NCBI GenBank assembly: GCA_902779305.1 | Contig: CACZBD010000011.1 | Coordinates: forward strand, 124,001-188,000 | Source: an uncultured Lachnospiraceae bacterium | Lineage (GTDB): Bacteria > Bacillota > Clostridia > Lachnospirales > Lachnospiraceae | DNA length: 64,000 nt | Direction: 5' to 3' | Shown here: positions 16,399-25,095 of the stretch, piece after piece | Layout: the number at the start of each line of letters is the position of its first letter | Numbering within the stretch: the stretch's first letter is position 1 | Made by a program: the position numbers and the translations under genes | Notes under the pieces: generated by a model | Database searches by the model: none | What the model saw: the letters and a program-made list of their open reading frames with translations, nothing else | Told to the model about the DNA's origin: nothing

Positions 16399-17532
16399 AT
16401 GAGCTATCCGGAAATTGATTTTTTATATCTGAATGAAGAAGACATGATAAAGGCCGGCGTTAAAGATATGACAGCGTGTATTAAGGCCATGGAAGAAGTT
16501 GTAACCTGCCTTAATGCCGGTGATTACGTTATGGGAGGGGAAAATCACAATTCACACGGTTCTCAGGTGTCATTCCCCAAAACTTCACCCTTTCCCAACA
16601 TGCCAAAGGATGAAGGAGAAGACCGCAGGTTTATGGCAATGCCTGCTTATATAGGCGGTTCCTTCGATCTTATGGGAATGAAATGGTATGGATCGAATAC
16701 AGCCAATCATAAGAAGGGACTGCCCAGATCGATACTTTCGGTCATGTTGAATGATAAGGATACAGGGGCGCCTCTTGCCCTTATGAGTGCAAACCTGTTA
16801 AGCGCTTACCGAACCGGGGCGATACCCGGTGTCGGTGCCAAGTATCTGGTAAGAGAGGGAGCCAGAGTGTGCGGTATTTGCGGTCCCGGTGTAATGGGAC
16901 GGACTTCACTTGCTGCGATAATGGCTGTATGCCCGGCAATAGATACATTAAAGGTTAAGGGCAGGGGAAAAGCATCACTTGATAAGTTTATTGACTATGT
17001 CAGAGACGAGTATCCGTCACTTAAACTGGTTGAAGCCGTTGACAGCATAGAGGAGCTTGTAAGAGATGCGGATGTTGTATCCTTTACAAATTCAGGAAAC
17101 ACGGATCCTTCTACATATCCGTATGTTAAAAAGTCATGGATAAAACCCGGTGCTGTGCTTATCGGAGTAAGTGCATTCGATATGGATGCAGGGGAGCTTA
17201 GCACATGTTCACTGGTCGTTGACAATATCAAGCTGTATGAGGCCTGGGCCGAAGAATTCCCGTATCCGTCTTTTGGAGCAAATAACATCATCGGTTCAAA
17301 GTTCACGGACATGGTTCACGACGGACTTATTTCGATGAATGAGATCATAGATCTGGGTGATATCATTTCAGGGAAACATAAAGGGAGAGTCAGTGATGAA
17401 GAGATATTTGTTTATTCGGTTGGTGGTATGCCGGTAGAAGATGTTGCCTGGGGAAAGGTCTGTTATGAAAATGCAAAACGTCTTGGCCTGGGTGTAAGTC
17501 TTAAACTTTGGGATCATCCCGATATGCCATGA
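16399..17532 (+). CDS. Ornithine cyclodeaminase / mu-crystallin family protein, copy 2
   Basis: A 377-residue paralogue of the preceding protein, clearly similar along its length (DFLYLNEEDMIKAGV, KWYGSNTANHKKGLPRS, ANLLSAYRTGAIPG) but diverged. Its dinucleotide loop CGPGVMGRTSLAA is closer to the standard GxGxxG form than that of copy 1. The two could form a heteromer or catalyse successive steps. The pair lies between the transporter and the flavin oxidase genes. Confidence 0.8.
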   Translation: MSYPEIDFLYLNEEDMIKAGVKDMTACIKAMEEVVTCLNAGDYVMGGENHNSHGSQVSFPKTSPFPNMPKDEGEDRRFMAMPAYIGGSFDLMGMKWYGSNTANHKKGLPRSILSVMLNDKDTGAPLALMSANLLSAYRTGAIPGVGAKYLVREGARVCGICGPGVMGRTSLAAIMAVCPAIDTLKVKGRGKASLDKFIDYVRDEYPSLKLVEAVDSIEELVRDADVVSFTNSGNTDPSTYPYVKKSWIKPGAVLIGVSAFDMDAGELSTCSLVVDNIKLYEAWAEEFPYPSFGANNIIGSKFTDMVHDGLISMNEIIDLGDIISGKHKGRVSDEEIFVYSVGGMPVEDVAWGKVCYENAKRLGLGVSLKLWDHPDMP

Positions 17533-17546
17533 GAGGAGCGGATCAT

Positions 17547-17873
17547 ATGTCAGAGAGAATAGAAGAACATCCTATTCTGGGAGTCCAGAAAAAAGGGAAA
17601 ACAGTTAAATTCACTATGGATGGGAAAGAGATAGAGGGTTACGAAGGTGAGCCGATCGCAGCAGCCCTTAAAGCCGCGGGTCTGATGGTACACAGATATA
17701 CACAGAAGGAGCATAAGCCCAGAGGGATTTTTTGTGCTATCGGCCGTTGTACGGATTGTGTCATGATCGTGGACGGCGTACCGAATATCCGGACATGTAT
17801 CACACCGCTTAAGGATGGAATGAGAGTTCAGACACAGTACGGTGTCAGCGGAATACCCTTTGAAGACCAATAG
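17547..17873 (+). CDS. HcnA-like [2Fe-2S] subunit of an amine/amino-acid dehydrogenase
   Basis: A 108-residue protein with a plant-type ferredoxin fold and the cluster motif in GIFCAIGRCTDCVMIVDG plus a fourth Cys in NIRTC. This is the small subunit type of hydrogen cyanide synthase (HcnA), opine oxidase and hydroxyproline dehydrogenase complexes. The start at 17547 follows AGAGGAG. It would pass electrons between the flavin subunits encoded next. Confidence 0.85.
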   Translation: MSERIEEHPILGVQKKGKTVKFTMDGKEIEGYEGEPIAAALKAAGLMVHRYTQKEHKPRGIFCAIGRCTDCVMIVDGVPNIRTCITPLKDGMRVQTQYGVSGIPFEDQ

Positions 17874-17890
17874 TTTGGAGGTTGAGTGAG

Positions 17891-19486
17891 ATGAAAAGAT
17901 ATGATCTGATCATTGTGGGTGCCGGACCTTCAGGTCTTTCGGCAGCAATAGAGGCAGCAAAAAAGGGGCTTGACGTTGTTGTATTCGACGAAAATGAAAA
18001 GCCCGGCGGACAATTGTTCAAGCAGATACACAAGTTTTTCGGTTCAAAGGAGCATCGTGCCAAGGTCAGGGGCTTTGTCATAGGACAGCAATTGCTGGAT
18101 GAGGCTGATGAAGTCGGGGTCAAGGTAGTACTTAATGCCACAGTTATAGGCCTGTATCAGGATAAAGAAGTAGTAGTCCGGATAGGGGAAGAGATATGCC
18201 ATTATAAGGCGGATGCGGTTGTGATCGCTACGGGTGCAGCCGAGAACATGGTAACATTCCCCGGATGGACACTGCCGGGAGTCATAGGTGCGGGTGCGGC
18301 ACAGACGATGATGAACCTGCATGGTGTTAAGCCCGGGAAAAAGATACTGATGCTGGGATCCGGTAATGTGGGATTGGTCGTTTCTTTCCAGCTGTTACAA
18401 AGCGGATGTGAGGTTGTTGCACTGGTAGATGCTGCACCCAGAGTCGGTGGATACGGTGTACATGCAGCCAAGGTCGCAAGGACCGGTGTACCCTTTTATC
18501 TTTCCCATACCATTGTCCGTGCGGAAGGTGATGAATACGTTACAGGTGTGACGATCGCCGAGATAGACGATAAATTCAACTTTATTCCCGGTACGGAAAA
18601 GCATTTTGATGTGGATACCATATGTCTTGCGGTAGGTTTATCACCCATGTCACAGCTTTTGAAAATGGCAGGTGCCAGGATGGAAGATAATCCGAAACGG
18701 GGAGGTCAGGTGCCTATCTGTGATGAGTACGGTCGTACTTCAATACCCGGCGTATTTGTTGCCGGTGATGTTTCCGGGATCGAGGAAGCGTCTTCTGCGA
18801 TGATAGAAGGAAGAATGGCAGGTATTGTTGCCGCCGAATATCTCGGATATATAGATGACAAAGTCATGGAAAGGGAGCTTGCCGGTCTGGATAAGGCTCT
18901 TGACGGACTGCGTCAGGGAATGTTTGCACCAAAGAACCGCGGTAAGAACATTGAAAAAACCGAAGAAGGAATAGATATTTCGCAAAATCTCTTAAAGAAG
19001 GGCTTTGTCGGTGACGACGAGATCGAAAGGTTTCCGGGTGTCACACACAGGAAGGGTATTCATCCTGTAATAGAATGCACGCAGAATATTCCGTGTAACC
19101 CATGCCAGGATGCATGCGGTAAGAAATGTATCTCAATAGGGGATAATATCACATCACTTCCTATTGCCGTAGCCGACGGTGAATGCGTAAATTGCGGCAT
19201 GTGCGTGGCAAGCTGTTCGGGTCAGGCGATCTTTCTGGTTGATGAAGACTGCGGAGACGGAAGCGCGACAGTCACACTTCCTTATGAATTTCTGCCTTTA
19301 CCTTCGGAAGGGACCAGGGGGATCGCTCTTGGCAGGAACGGGCAGGAAGTCTGTGAGGCTACCGTTGTTTCGGTTAAAAGTTTAAAGGCATTTGATAAGA
19401 CAAATCTGCTTACAATCAGGGTGCCTAAGGAATATGCGATGAAAGCCAGATTCTTCAAGGCGAAAACAGAGGAGGCGGCAGTATGA
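17891..19486 (+). CDS. HcnB/OoxA-like FAD-NAD(P) dehydrogenase subunit with 4Fe-4S ferredoxin segment
   Basis: A 531-residue flavoprotein. The N-terminal FAD motif is IIVGAGPSGLSAAIEA, a second dinucleotide fold begins at KILMLGSGNVGLVVSF, and a GDVSG FAD segment follows near residue 295. A Cys-rich insert at residues about 400-440 (CNPCQDACGKKC, then CVNCGMCVASC) should hold one or two [4Fe-4S] clusters. It corresponds to the alpha subunit of opine oxidase / HcnB-type enzymes. The BFD-like [2Fe-2S] domain often fused to this subunit is encoded separately just downstream. The ATG at 17891 fits GGAGG at 17877-17881. Confidence 0.88.
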   Translation: MKRYDLIIVGAGPSGLSAAIEAAKKGLDVVVFDENEKPGGQLFKQIHKFFGSKEHRAKVRGFVIGQQLLDEADEVGVKVVLNATVIGLYQDKEVVVRIGEEICHYKADAVVIATGAAENMVTFPGWTLPGVIGAGAAQTMMNLHGVKPGKKILMLGSGNVGLVVSFQLLQSGCEVVALVDAAPRVGGYGVHAAKVARTGVPFYLSHTIVRAEGDEYVTGVTIAEIDDKFNFIPGTEKHFDVDTICLAVGLSPMSQLLKMAGARMEDNPKRGGQVPICDEYGRTSIPGVFVAGDVSGIEEASSAMIEGRMAGIVAAEYLGYIDDKVMERELAGLDKALDGLRQGMFAPKNRGKNIEKTEEGIDISQNLLKKGFVGDDEIERFPGVTHRKGIHPVIECTQNIPCNPCQDACGKKCISIGDNITSLPIAVADGECVNCGMCVASCSGQAIFLVDEDCGDGSATVTLPYEFLPLPSEGTRGIALGRNGQEVCEATVVSVKSLKAFDKTNLLTIRVPKEYAMKARFFKAKTEEAAV

Positions 19487-19824
19487 ACAGTGTAAATGAC
19501 AGATCAAGAGATATAGGTCCCTTTGTCCCGGGAGCGGATGATGATATGCTTATCTGCCGCTGTGAAGAGATAACAAAAGGTGAGATCAGGCAGGCGGTGC
19601 ATGACGGGATGTGGACTATCACGGAGATCAGAAGATATTTAAGGGCCGGTATGGGACTTTGCCAGGGACAGACCTGTTCAAGACTTGTAAAGGGAATCGT
19701 GGCAAGGGAACTGGGAGTCTCTCCGGCAGAACTTGAACCTGCCACAAGCAGGGTTCCCATGCGTCCTATTGAGATGAATGTATTCGCAAACGAAGCAAGG
19801 GAGGTCGATCATCATGAAGGCTAA
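19483..19824 (+). CDS. BFD-like [2Fe-2S]-binding protein
   Basis: A 113-residue protein with the bacterioferritin-associated-ferredoxin cluster motif: CRC near residue 25 and CQGQTC near residue 66. It overlaps the preceding flavoprotein gene by 4 bases. In many HcnB/OoxA proteins this domain is the C-terminus, so here it is a split, free-standing subunit in the electron path. Confidence 0.85.
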   Translation: MNSVNDRSRDIGPFVPGADDDMLICRCEEITKGEIRQAVHDGMWTITEIRRYLRAGMGLCQGQTCSRLVKGIVARELGVSPAELEPATSRVPMRPIEMNVFANEAREVDHHEG

Positions 19825-20944
19825 TGCGGAAGCGATCGTAATCGGCGGAGGTATAATAGGCAATTCGGCTGCGTATTACCTTGCGAAGAGAGGACTGAGC
19901 GTGATCGTGCTTGAAGGGAGCGATCATATCGGAAACGGAGGATCCAGCAGGAACGGAGGCGGTGTAAGGCAGTCGGGCCGGGATGTGAGAGAACTTCCTT
20001 TGGTCATGTACGGCATAAAGAATATCTGGCCCGGTCTTTCCGAAGAACTGGAAACAGATTGTGAATACCATCAGGACGGGAATCTTCGTCTGGGTAAAAA
20101 TGAAAAGCATAAAGAGATACTGACAAGGCTTGCAGACAATTCAAGAAAATGCGGTCTGGATGTAAGGATGATAGACGGGGAAGAGGTAAGGAGCATAAAT
20201 CCTTTTCTTTCGGATGAAGTTACCTGTGCAAGCTGGTGCCCAACGGACGGACATGCCAATCCCCTTACCACAACCCTTGGCTACTATAAGATGGCAAGAC
20301 GAAGGGGTGTCAGGTTCATATCAGGGGAGAAGGTAACGGAGCTCAGATGTGTCAAGGGCAGGGTAAGAAAAGTCATCTGTGAATCCGGTGATGTATTTGA
20401 AGGTGAAAATATTCTTGTTGCCGCCGGCTACGACAGCAGAGCGATACTGGGAACCGTAGGGGTTGATATCCCGATGACGAGATCATTGCTCGAGTGTCTT
20501 GTGACCGAGGCCGAGCCGCATATGTTCGATCAGATGCTGGGAACAGCCGAGGCTGATTTTTACGGTCATCAGACTAAGCACGGTTCGTTTGTTTTTGGCG
20601 GCTCATCGGGTTATGAAGGATGCAATAAAGATAACGGAACCCCGGTGTCAAATGCTAAGACGGCGCCCTGTATATGCAGGGGGATCATGAAGTATTTTCC
20701 GGTCCTTTCCAACGCCAAGATTGTAAGAACATGGGCAGGATGGAGCGATAAATGCGCCGATGGTGTAGCGGTGATCGGAGCTATCGATGAAGTTCCCGGA
20801 TTGTATACATCATGCGCCATGTCCGGACACGGATTCGGTATAGGACCGGCAGCGGGGGATCAACTGGCCCAGCTTATCGCAACGGGAAGCACGGATGTTG
20901 ATCTTAGTCCGCTTCGATATGACAGATTTAATGCAAAGATATAG
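19814..20944 (+). CDS. HcnC/OoxB/DadA-like FAD-dependent amino-acid or amine oxidoreductase subunit
   Basis: A 376-residue flavoprotein of the DAO/glycine oxidase superfamily with the FAD motif AIVIGGGIIGNSAAYYLAKR at the N-terminus and a C-terminal GHGFGIGPAAG FAD-contact segment. It resembles the catalytic beta subunit of opine oxidase, HcnC and D-hydroxyproline dehydrogenases, which take electrons from a C-N bond. It overlaps the BFD gene by 11 bases. With the HcnA-like, HcnB-like and BFD proteins it likely makes a hetero-oligomeric dehydrogenase. Confidence 0.85.
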   Translation: MKANAEAIVIGGGIIGNSAAYYLAKRGLSVIVLEGSDHIGNGGSSRNGGGVRQSGRDVRELPLVMYGIKNIWPGLSEELETDCEYHQDGNLRLGKNEKHKEILTRLADNSRKCGLDVRMIDGEEVRSINPFLSDEVTCASWCPTDGHANPLTTTLGYYKMARRRGVRFISGEKVTELRCVKGRVRKVICESGDVFEGENILVAAGYDSRAILGTVGVDIPMTRSLLECLVTEAEPHMFDQMLGTAEADFYGHQTKHGSFVFGGSSGYEGCNKDNGTPVSNAKTAPCICRGIMKYFPVLSNAKIVRTWAGWSDKCADGVAVIGAIDEVPGLYTSCAMSGHGFGIGPAAGDQLAQLIATGSTDVDLSPLRYDRFNAKI

Positions 20945-20970
20945 ATTGCACCGGAAAGGGGACAGATGTT

Positions 20971-22131
20971 ATGAACAATTATGAGTATCATGTTCCGACG
21001 GATATCAGATTCGGCCGGGATCAGATATCATGTCTGGATAAGGAGATCGGAAAATTCGGAAATAAGGTACTTATGGTCTATGGCGGAGGAAGTATAAAAC
21101 TTAGCGGTCTCTATGATAAGGTTTATAAGATTCTTAATGATTTTGAGATCTATGAGCTTCCCGGTATCGAACCCAATCCGAAACTATCATCAGTTAAAAT
21201 GGGGGCTGCCATATGCAAACAATATGGAATAGAAGCAGTCCTTGCAGTAGGCGGAGGAAGCTCTATTGATGCCGCAAAACACATTGCATGTGCAGCCTTT
21301 TATGACGGAGATCCATGGGATCTTGTATTAGACAGGTCGCTTGTTACAAGGGCTCTTCCGATTTTCACGGTACTTACTATTTCTGCAACGGGTTCCGAAA
21401 TGAATCCCGGAGCTGTGATAAGCAATGAAAAAACAAAAGAAAAGCTGGAGATAAATCATCCTCTTTTGTATCCGACATTATCGGTATGCGATCCGAGTTA
21501 TCAGTTTACGTTACCCGCAAGACAAACCGCAGCCGGAACCGTGGATATTTTATCTCATATCATGGAGCAGTACTTTCAGCCTAACGATCATGCATATATT
21601 ACAGACCGATTGAGCGAAGTAGCCATGAAAACCTGTATAAAGTACGGGCCGATCGCTATAGCTGAACCGGACAATTATGAGGCAAGATCCAATCTGATGT
21701 GGACAGGTTCTCTGGCACTTAACCATCTGTTTACCTTCGGTAAAGGCGGAGCATGGAGCGTTCATCCCATCGAGCATGAACTGTCGGCTTTTTATGATAT
21801 TACACATGGCGTAGGCCTTGCGATCCTCACTCCTGCCTGGATGAAGCATGTTCTGTCGGATGAGACTGCAGGGAGGTTTGCCATGTATGCAAGAAACGTA
21901 TGGGATGTATCGCAGGAAGACGATATGACAGCGGCTAAAGCAGGGATACTTCGTACACAGAGATTCTTCAGAGAATTGGGAATGCCGGATAAGCTTTCAG
22001 AGGTTGGGATCGATGATTCAAGGCTGTCGGAAATGGCTGCCGAAGCAATAAGGACCAGCGGCTTGTCTACAAGGGCATATGTAAAACTGAACGCTTCGGA
22101 TGTGGAGAACATATATAGAGAATGCCTATAA
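20971..22131 (+). CDS. Iron-containing (group III) alcohol dehydrogenase
   Basis: A 386-residue Fe-ADH with the NAD-binding segment AVGGGSSIDAAK, a TISATGSEMNPGAVI segment, and metal-ligand regions DILSHIMEQYF and HPIEHELSAFYDITHG. It resembles butanol or lactaldehyde dehydrogenases. At the end of the amine-oxidation operon it could reduce an aldehyde released by deamination, regenerating NAD(P)+. The substrate is uncertain. Confidence 0.9.
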   Translation: MNNYEYHVPTDIRFGRDQISCLDKEIGKFGNKVLMVYGGGSIKLSGLYDKVYKILNDFEIYELPGIEPNPKLSSVKMGAAICKQYGIEAVLAVGGGSSIDAAKHIACAAFYDGDPWDLVLDRSLVTRALPIFTVLTISATGSEMNPGAVISNEKTKEKLEINHPLLYPTLSVCDPSYQFTLPARQTAAGTVDILSHIMEQYFQPNDHAYITDRLSEVAMKTCIKYGPIAIAEPDNYEARSNLMWTGSLALNHLFTFGKGGAWSVHPIEHELSAFYDITHGVGLAILTPAWMKHVLSDETAGRFAMYARNVWDVSQEDDMTAAKAGILRTQRFFRELGMPDKLSEVGIDDSRLSEMAAEAIRTSGLSTRAYVKLNASDVENIYRECL

Positions 22132-22288
22132 GGATTTCGTCACGGGAAGATTTTAATGCGTTCTGATACAGTGTATGGTAGAATTAACGTTAGAATTGCT
22201 TTGATTTTAACAAGAATTTGGTTCCAGTGAATGAATTGTGGAGTAGCAGCATAATACTTGAAAATGAGAATATATAAAGGATATAAAT

Positions 22289-22958
22289 TTGTATAGTGAA
22301 GATTTTAGAAACGCAGTATTTGCGGTTTCGAAAGAAAATGGATTTAATAAGAGGATAACAAAGATAGACTTCACAAGCTCTTCAAGCTGTAAGATTACGG
22401 TTGTTTCAAATCAATGTTGTTCAGCCCGGAAAGAATAATGCAATAAAGGGTGGAGTGTTATTGCAGGAATTGTCTATGGGTCCACAGATAATAAGCGGCG
22501 TTTTCTCGGCAATGGCAATGATTACAGGTCAGTATTATATGACCCAAATCAATAATAAACTCGAGAAGATTGAGAAAAGCGTGGAGGAAGTAATAAAATT
22601 TCTTGAAAATGATAAAAGAAGTGGGATGGAGAGTAATGAAGCATTCTTGCAACATGTTCAGATTAATTATCAATGTATCATTGATAATGATGATTTGAGA
22701 AATGCAACGTTAGGAACTATTCAGAGAATAAAGATAGACTCTCTAGCGAATGTGCTTTTCTACAAGAAGCAGATAGGTAATTTGGGTTACCTAAATACTA
22801 AGAAGGATAAAGCAGACGAAATAAACAGGAATATATACAAAACAAAAGTACTTGTTTCTGAATATTGGTATTCTCTGTATTTGTATTGTTATGCATGGCG
22901 TAGATTCTATGGAGGAATCTACAGACTGGACAGACAAGAGGTGGATAAGGTGCAATGA
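22289..22958 (+). pseudogene. Unidentified island protein, frameshifted and with a replaced C-terminus
   Basis: A possible TTG start at 22289 opens a 49-residue frame (LYSEDFRNAVF through NQCCSARKE) that stops at 22438. The story continues in another frame from about 22401, giving a 185-residue open frame with a hydrophobic segment (IISGVFSAMAMITGQYY) and a coiled coil (NNKLEKIEKSVEEVIKFL). A frameshift near 22400-22430 probably split one gene. The last 15 or so residues run into the start of the Xis gene. I do not recognise the family; a membrane-associated island accessory protein is all that can be said. Confidence 0.45.
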
Positions 22959-23112
22959 GGCTACCAAAAGATATGGAGTTAGCCGCCCTACCGTCATAAA
23001 ATGGGCGATGAATGCGAACTCATTCCACAAAATTGATGAAACAATCCTTATTGATTACAAGGGCGTAGACAGGTATATCGAGAGCTTCAGAGTTCCCGGG
23101 GGAGTGTATTGA
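22909..23112 (+). CDS. xis: Excisionase-like helix-turn-helix protein (DUF6462/Xis type)
   Basis: A 67-residue protein with an MerR/Xis-like helix-turn-helix (CNEATKRYGVSRPTVIKWA) and the C-terminal segment DYKGVDRYIESFRV, typical of small directionality factors of Firmicutes integrative elements. No clear Shine-Dalgarno site precedes the ATG; an alternative ATG lies at 22891. It sits two genes before the tyrosine recombinase and should control excision at the glgA att sites. Confidence 0.7.
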   Translation: MEESTDWTDKRWIRCNEATKRYGVSRPTVIKWAMNANSFHKIDETILIDYKGVDRYIESFRVPGGVY

Positions 23113-23198
23113 TCTTAGGCATCGTGGCTCAAAATATACTTGCACTTAAGTCCGACATAAAGTATAATGTAAGAGTCGAAAGTGGAGGTATATTTTAT

Positions 23199-23378
23199 AT
23201 GGCTAAGATGGGAAGACCACCGGCAGAAAATCCAAAGATGTATAAAGTAACGGTTCGTATGTCGGAGCCTGACTATAACAAGCTTATGAAGTATAACGAG
23301 TCTACAGATCAGACGATCACAGAGACAATGCTTGAAGGCTTTACGCTTCTTATGAAGAAAAAGGCAAAGAAGGCATAA
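23199..23378 (+). CDS. Small ribbon-helix-helix-like DNA-binding protein
   Basis: A 59-residue basic protein. It opens with MAKMGRPPAENPKMYKVTVR, typical of RHH/Arc-like proteins in mobile elements, and has a predicted helix pair following (SEPDYNKLMKY, TETMLEGFTLLM). GTGGAGG precedes the ATG. Its place between xis and int suggests a regulator of the recombination module. Confidence 0.65.
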   Translation: MAKMGRPPAENPKMYKVTVRMSEPDYNKLMKYNESTDQTITETMLEGFTLLMKKKAKKA

Positions 23379-23420
23379 GCAACTCTCTCCCGGATTCAGA
23401 TAATGATGAAAGGAGAAGAG

Positions 23421-24650
23421 ATGGCATCAAGAAAAGACAAAAAAGGCAGAGTACTGCAGAAGGGCGAATCCCAACGCAAGGACGGGAGATACCATTACGC
23501 CTACACAAATGTCGCAGGTAAAAGATGCTTTATATATGCGGACAGTCTGGCGGAACTCAGAAAGAAGGAACGTGATCACCAGGTTGCAAGCTGGCAGGGT
23601 GCCACACGGTATGGTACACAGGCGTCGTTGAACTATATGTTTGACAGATCATTGGCGTTGAAGGTGGGGATTAAAGAATCCACATATGCCAGCTACAGAC
23701 AGTCGTATGATAATCATGTTCGCGAAGAGTTCGGGAGACAGGCGGTAAAGAACATCAGTTATTCAGATATCATGGTTTTTTACAGTTATCTGGCGAAGAG
23801 CAAAAAACTGGCTTTATCGACTATAGAGCATATACATTTGCAGATTTATTCCGCACTTGATCTGGCTTTGCAGGACGGAATGATACTTAAGAATCCGTCT
23901 GATGGAGCATTCGGAGCATTTAGGCGTGCGATGGGAGATGATGCGAGGAAGATTCGCGCTCTCACTTTAGACGAGCAGAAGAGGTTCCTTGAATTCATTG
24001 ACGGTCACCCTGTTTGGGGCAGATATCATAGTATTTTTCAGGTGATGCTTGGGACAGGGCTTCGTGTTGGCGAATTGTGTGGACTCAGATGGCAGGATGT
24101 CGATATTGAGAACAGATTGGTAGATATCAATCACAGTATCGTCCATATCAAGGCCGTTAAAGGCGAGTCAAAAGATCACATGGCAGTATCTTTGCCGAAA
24201 ACAAAGGCCGGTATAAGGCAGGTTCCGCTTATGAAACCGGTGATCGAAGGCTTTATGGAAGAATACAGATGGGCACAGGCAAAGCATTTTGTCAGTGAGA
24301 CCATTGATGGCTACACGGATTTTATCTTTACTAAAATGAATGGAACTGTGTATACTTCCAATAGGCTGGACAAGGCTTTAAGTGATATAGTTAAGGCCTA
24401 CAACAAACAGGAAGAGGCAGTAGCAGAACTTGAAGACAGGGAACCGGAAGTATTGCCTCATATTTCAAATCACATGCTGAGGCATACCTTTTGTACCAGA
24501 CTGTGCGAGAGAGATGTCAATGTAAAGGTGATACAGACCGTAATGGGCCATGCCAGCGTCAATGTTACCATGGATATATATGCCGAGGTATCAAAGGCAA
24601 AGCAGTTTGATGAGATTGACCGATTGGCAGATGAATTGGATGTCTTTTAA
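23421..24650 (+). CDS. int: Tyrosine recombinase / integrase of the glgA island
   Basis: A 409-residue phage-type integrase with an N-terminal arm-binding segment, a SAM-like core-binding domain (about residues 60-165) and a C-terminal catalytic domain. Catalytic residues are visible: Arg in GTGLRVGELCGLRW, His/Arg in HMLRHTFC, His in MGHASVNVTMDIY and the Tyr nucleophile in that last segment. The start at 23421 follows AGGAG at 23411-23415. It lies 150 bases from the right att copy, as expected for the element's own integrase, and appears intact. Confidence 0.93.
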   Translation: MASRKDKKGRVLQKGESQRKDGRYHYAYTNVAGKRCFIYADSLAELRKKERDHQVASWQGATRYGTQASLNYMFDRSLALKVGIKESTYASYRQSYDNHVREEFGRQAVKNISYSDIMVFYSYLAKSKKLALSTIEHIHLQIYSALDLALQDGMILKNPSDGAFGAFRRAMGDDARKIRALTLDEQKRFLEFIDGHPVWGRYHSIFQVMLGTGLRVGELCGLRWQDVDIENRLVDINHSIVHIKAVKGESKDHMAVSLPKTKAGIRQVPLMKPVIEGFMEEYRWAQAKHFVSETIDGYTDFIFTKMNGTVYTSNRLDKALSDIVKAYNKQEEAVAELEDREPEVLPHISNHMLRHTFCTRLCERDVNVKVIQTVMGHASVNVTMDIYAEVSKAKQFDEIDRLADELDVF

Positions 24651-24676
24651 GGAGTGAATACTCTTATTTGAAGGCG

Positions 24677-24698
24677 ATTGACATCAAATTGACATCAA
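24677..24698 (+). repeat. Tandem 11-bp arm-type repeats (right end)
   Basis: ATTGACATCAA occurs twice back to back, 26 bases after the int stop codon and 104 bases before the att core. It has the same 11-base period as the TTTGACCACA pairs elsewhere in the locus but a different sequence, which is consistent with arm sites for this integrase. The remaining bases to the att core hold imperfect GCATCAT/ATGATG inverted motifs. Confidence 0.5.
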
Positions 24699-24802
24699 TT
24701 CATTTACAGTAATTGCATCATATACATGATGGCAGAGAAAGGAAACTACCGTAATTGACAGCATTTGCATCATTTGAAATCAATTTCAAAAAAGCGAATG
24801 TA

Positions 24803-24829
24803 ATGTACGACTGGTTGATCGGGTAGGCT
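24803..24829 (+). repeat. attR: right end of the glgA-integrated island
   Basis: The second copy of the 27-base repeat at 3074-3100. It again encodes MYDWLIG-stop but is not attached to a glgA gene, which shows that it is a displaced glgA 3' end left by integration. Recombination between the two copies would release about 21.7 kb. Confidence 0.8.
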
Positions 24830-25036
24830 GGAAGCCGCACAGACACTGCATTTTAGAACGCTGTTTTACCGTTTTGACCACAGTTTGACCACAAAAACAC
24901 AAAAACTGTGATGTAGTCAGTTGCAAATTCAATATTTCCGGAGAGAGTGTCTTTTTTTCGTCTGCAAACAAAAAGAATGGAGGAAAAAGCTATGAATGAA
25001 GCAACTAAGAAAACCCCACAGGATTGCTTTTTATAA
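24830..25036 (+). repeat. Second, diverged copy of the island's left-end sequence
   Basis: The sequence after attR parallels that after attL: tandem TTTGACCACA repeats (24873-24893 versus 3144-3164), the block TCCGGAGAGAGTGTC with its T-run (24937 versus 3242), and the first codons of the same small gene (24992 versus 3295). Here that gene stops after about 14 codons (the TAA lies at 25034-25036). This is the left end of an older, related element at the same att site. Confidence 0.75.
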
Positions 25037-25095
25037 AATTCTCAAAACTGATTGAATGTAAATTTTCAGAATAACGTGCTATGACAACGAGCCGG

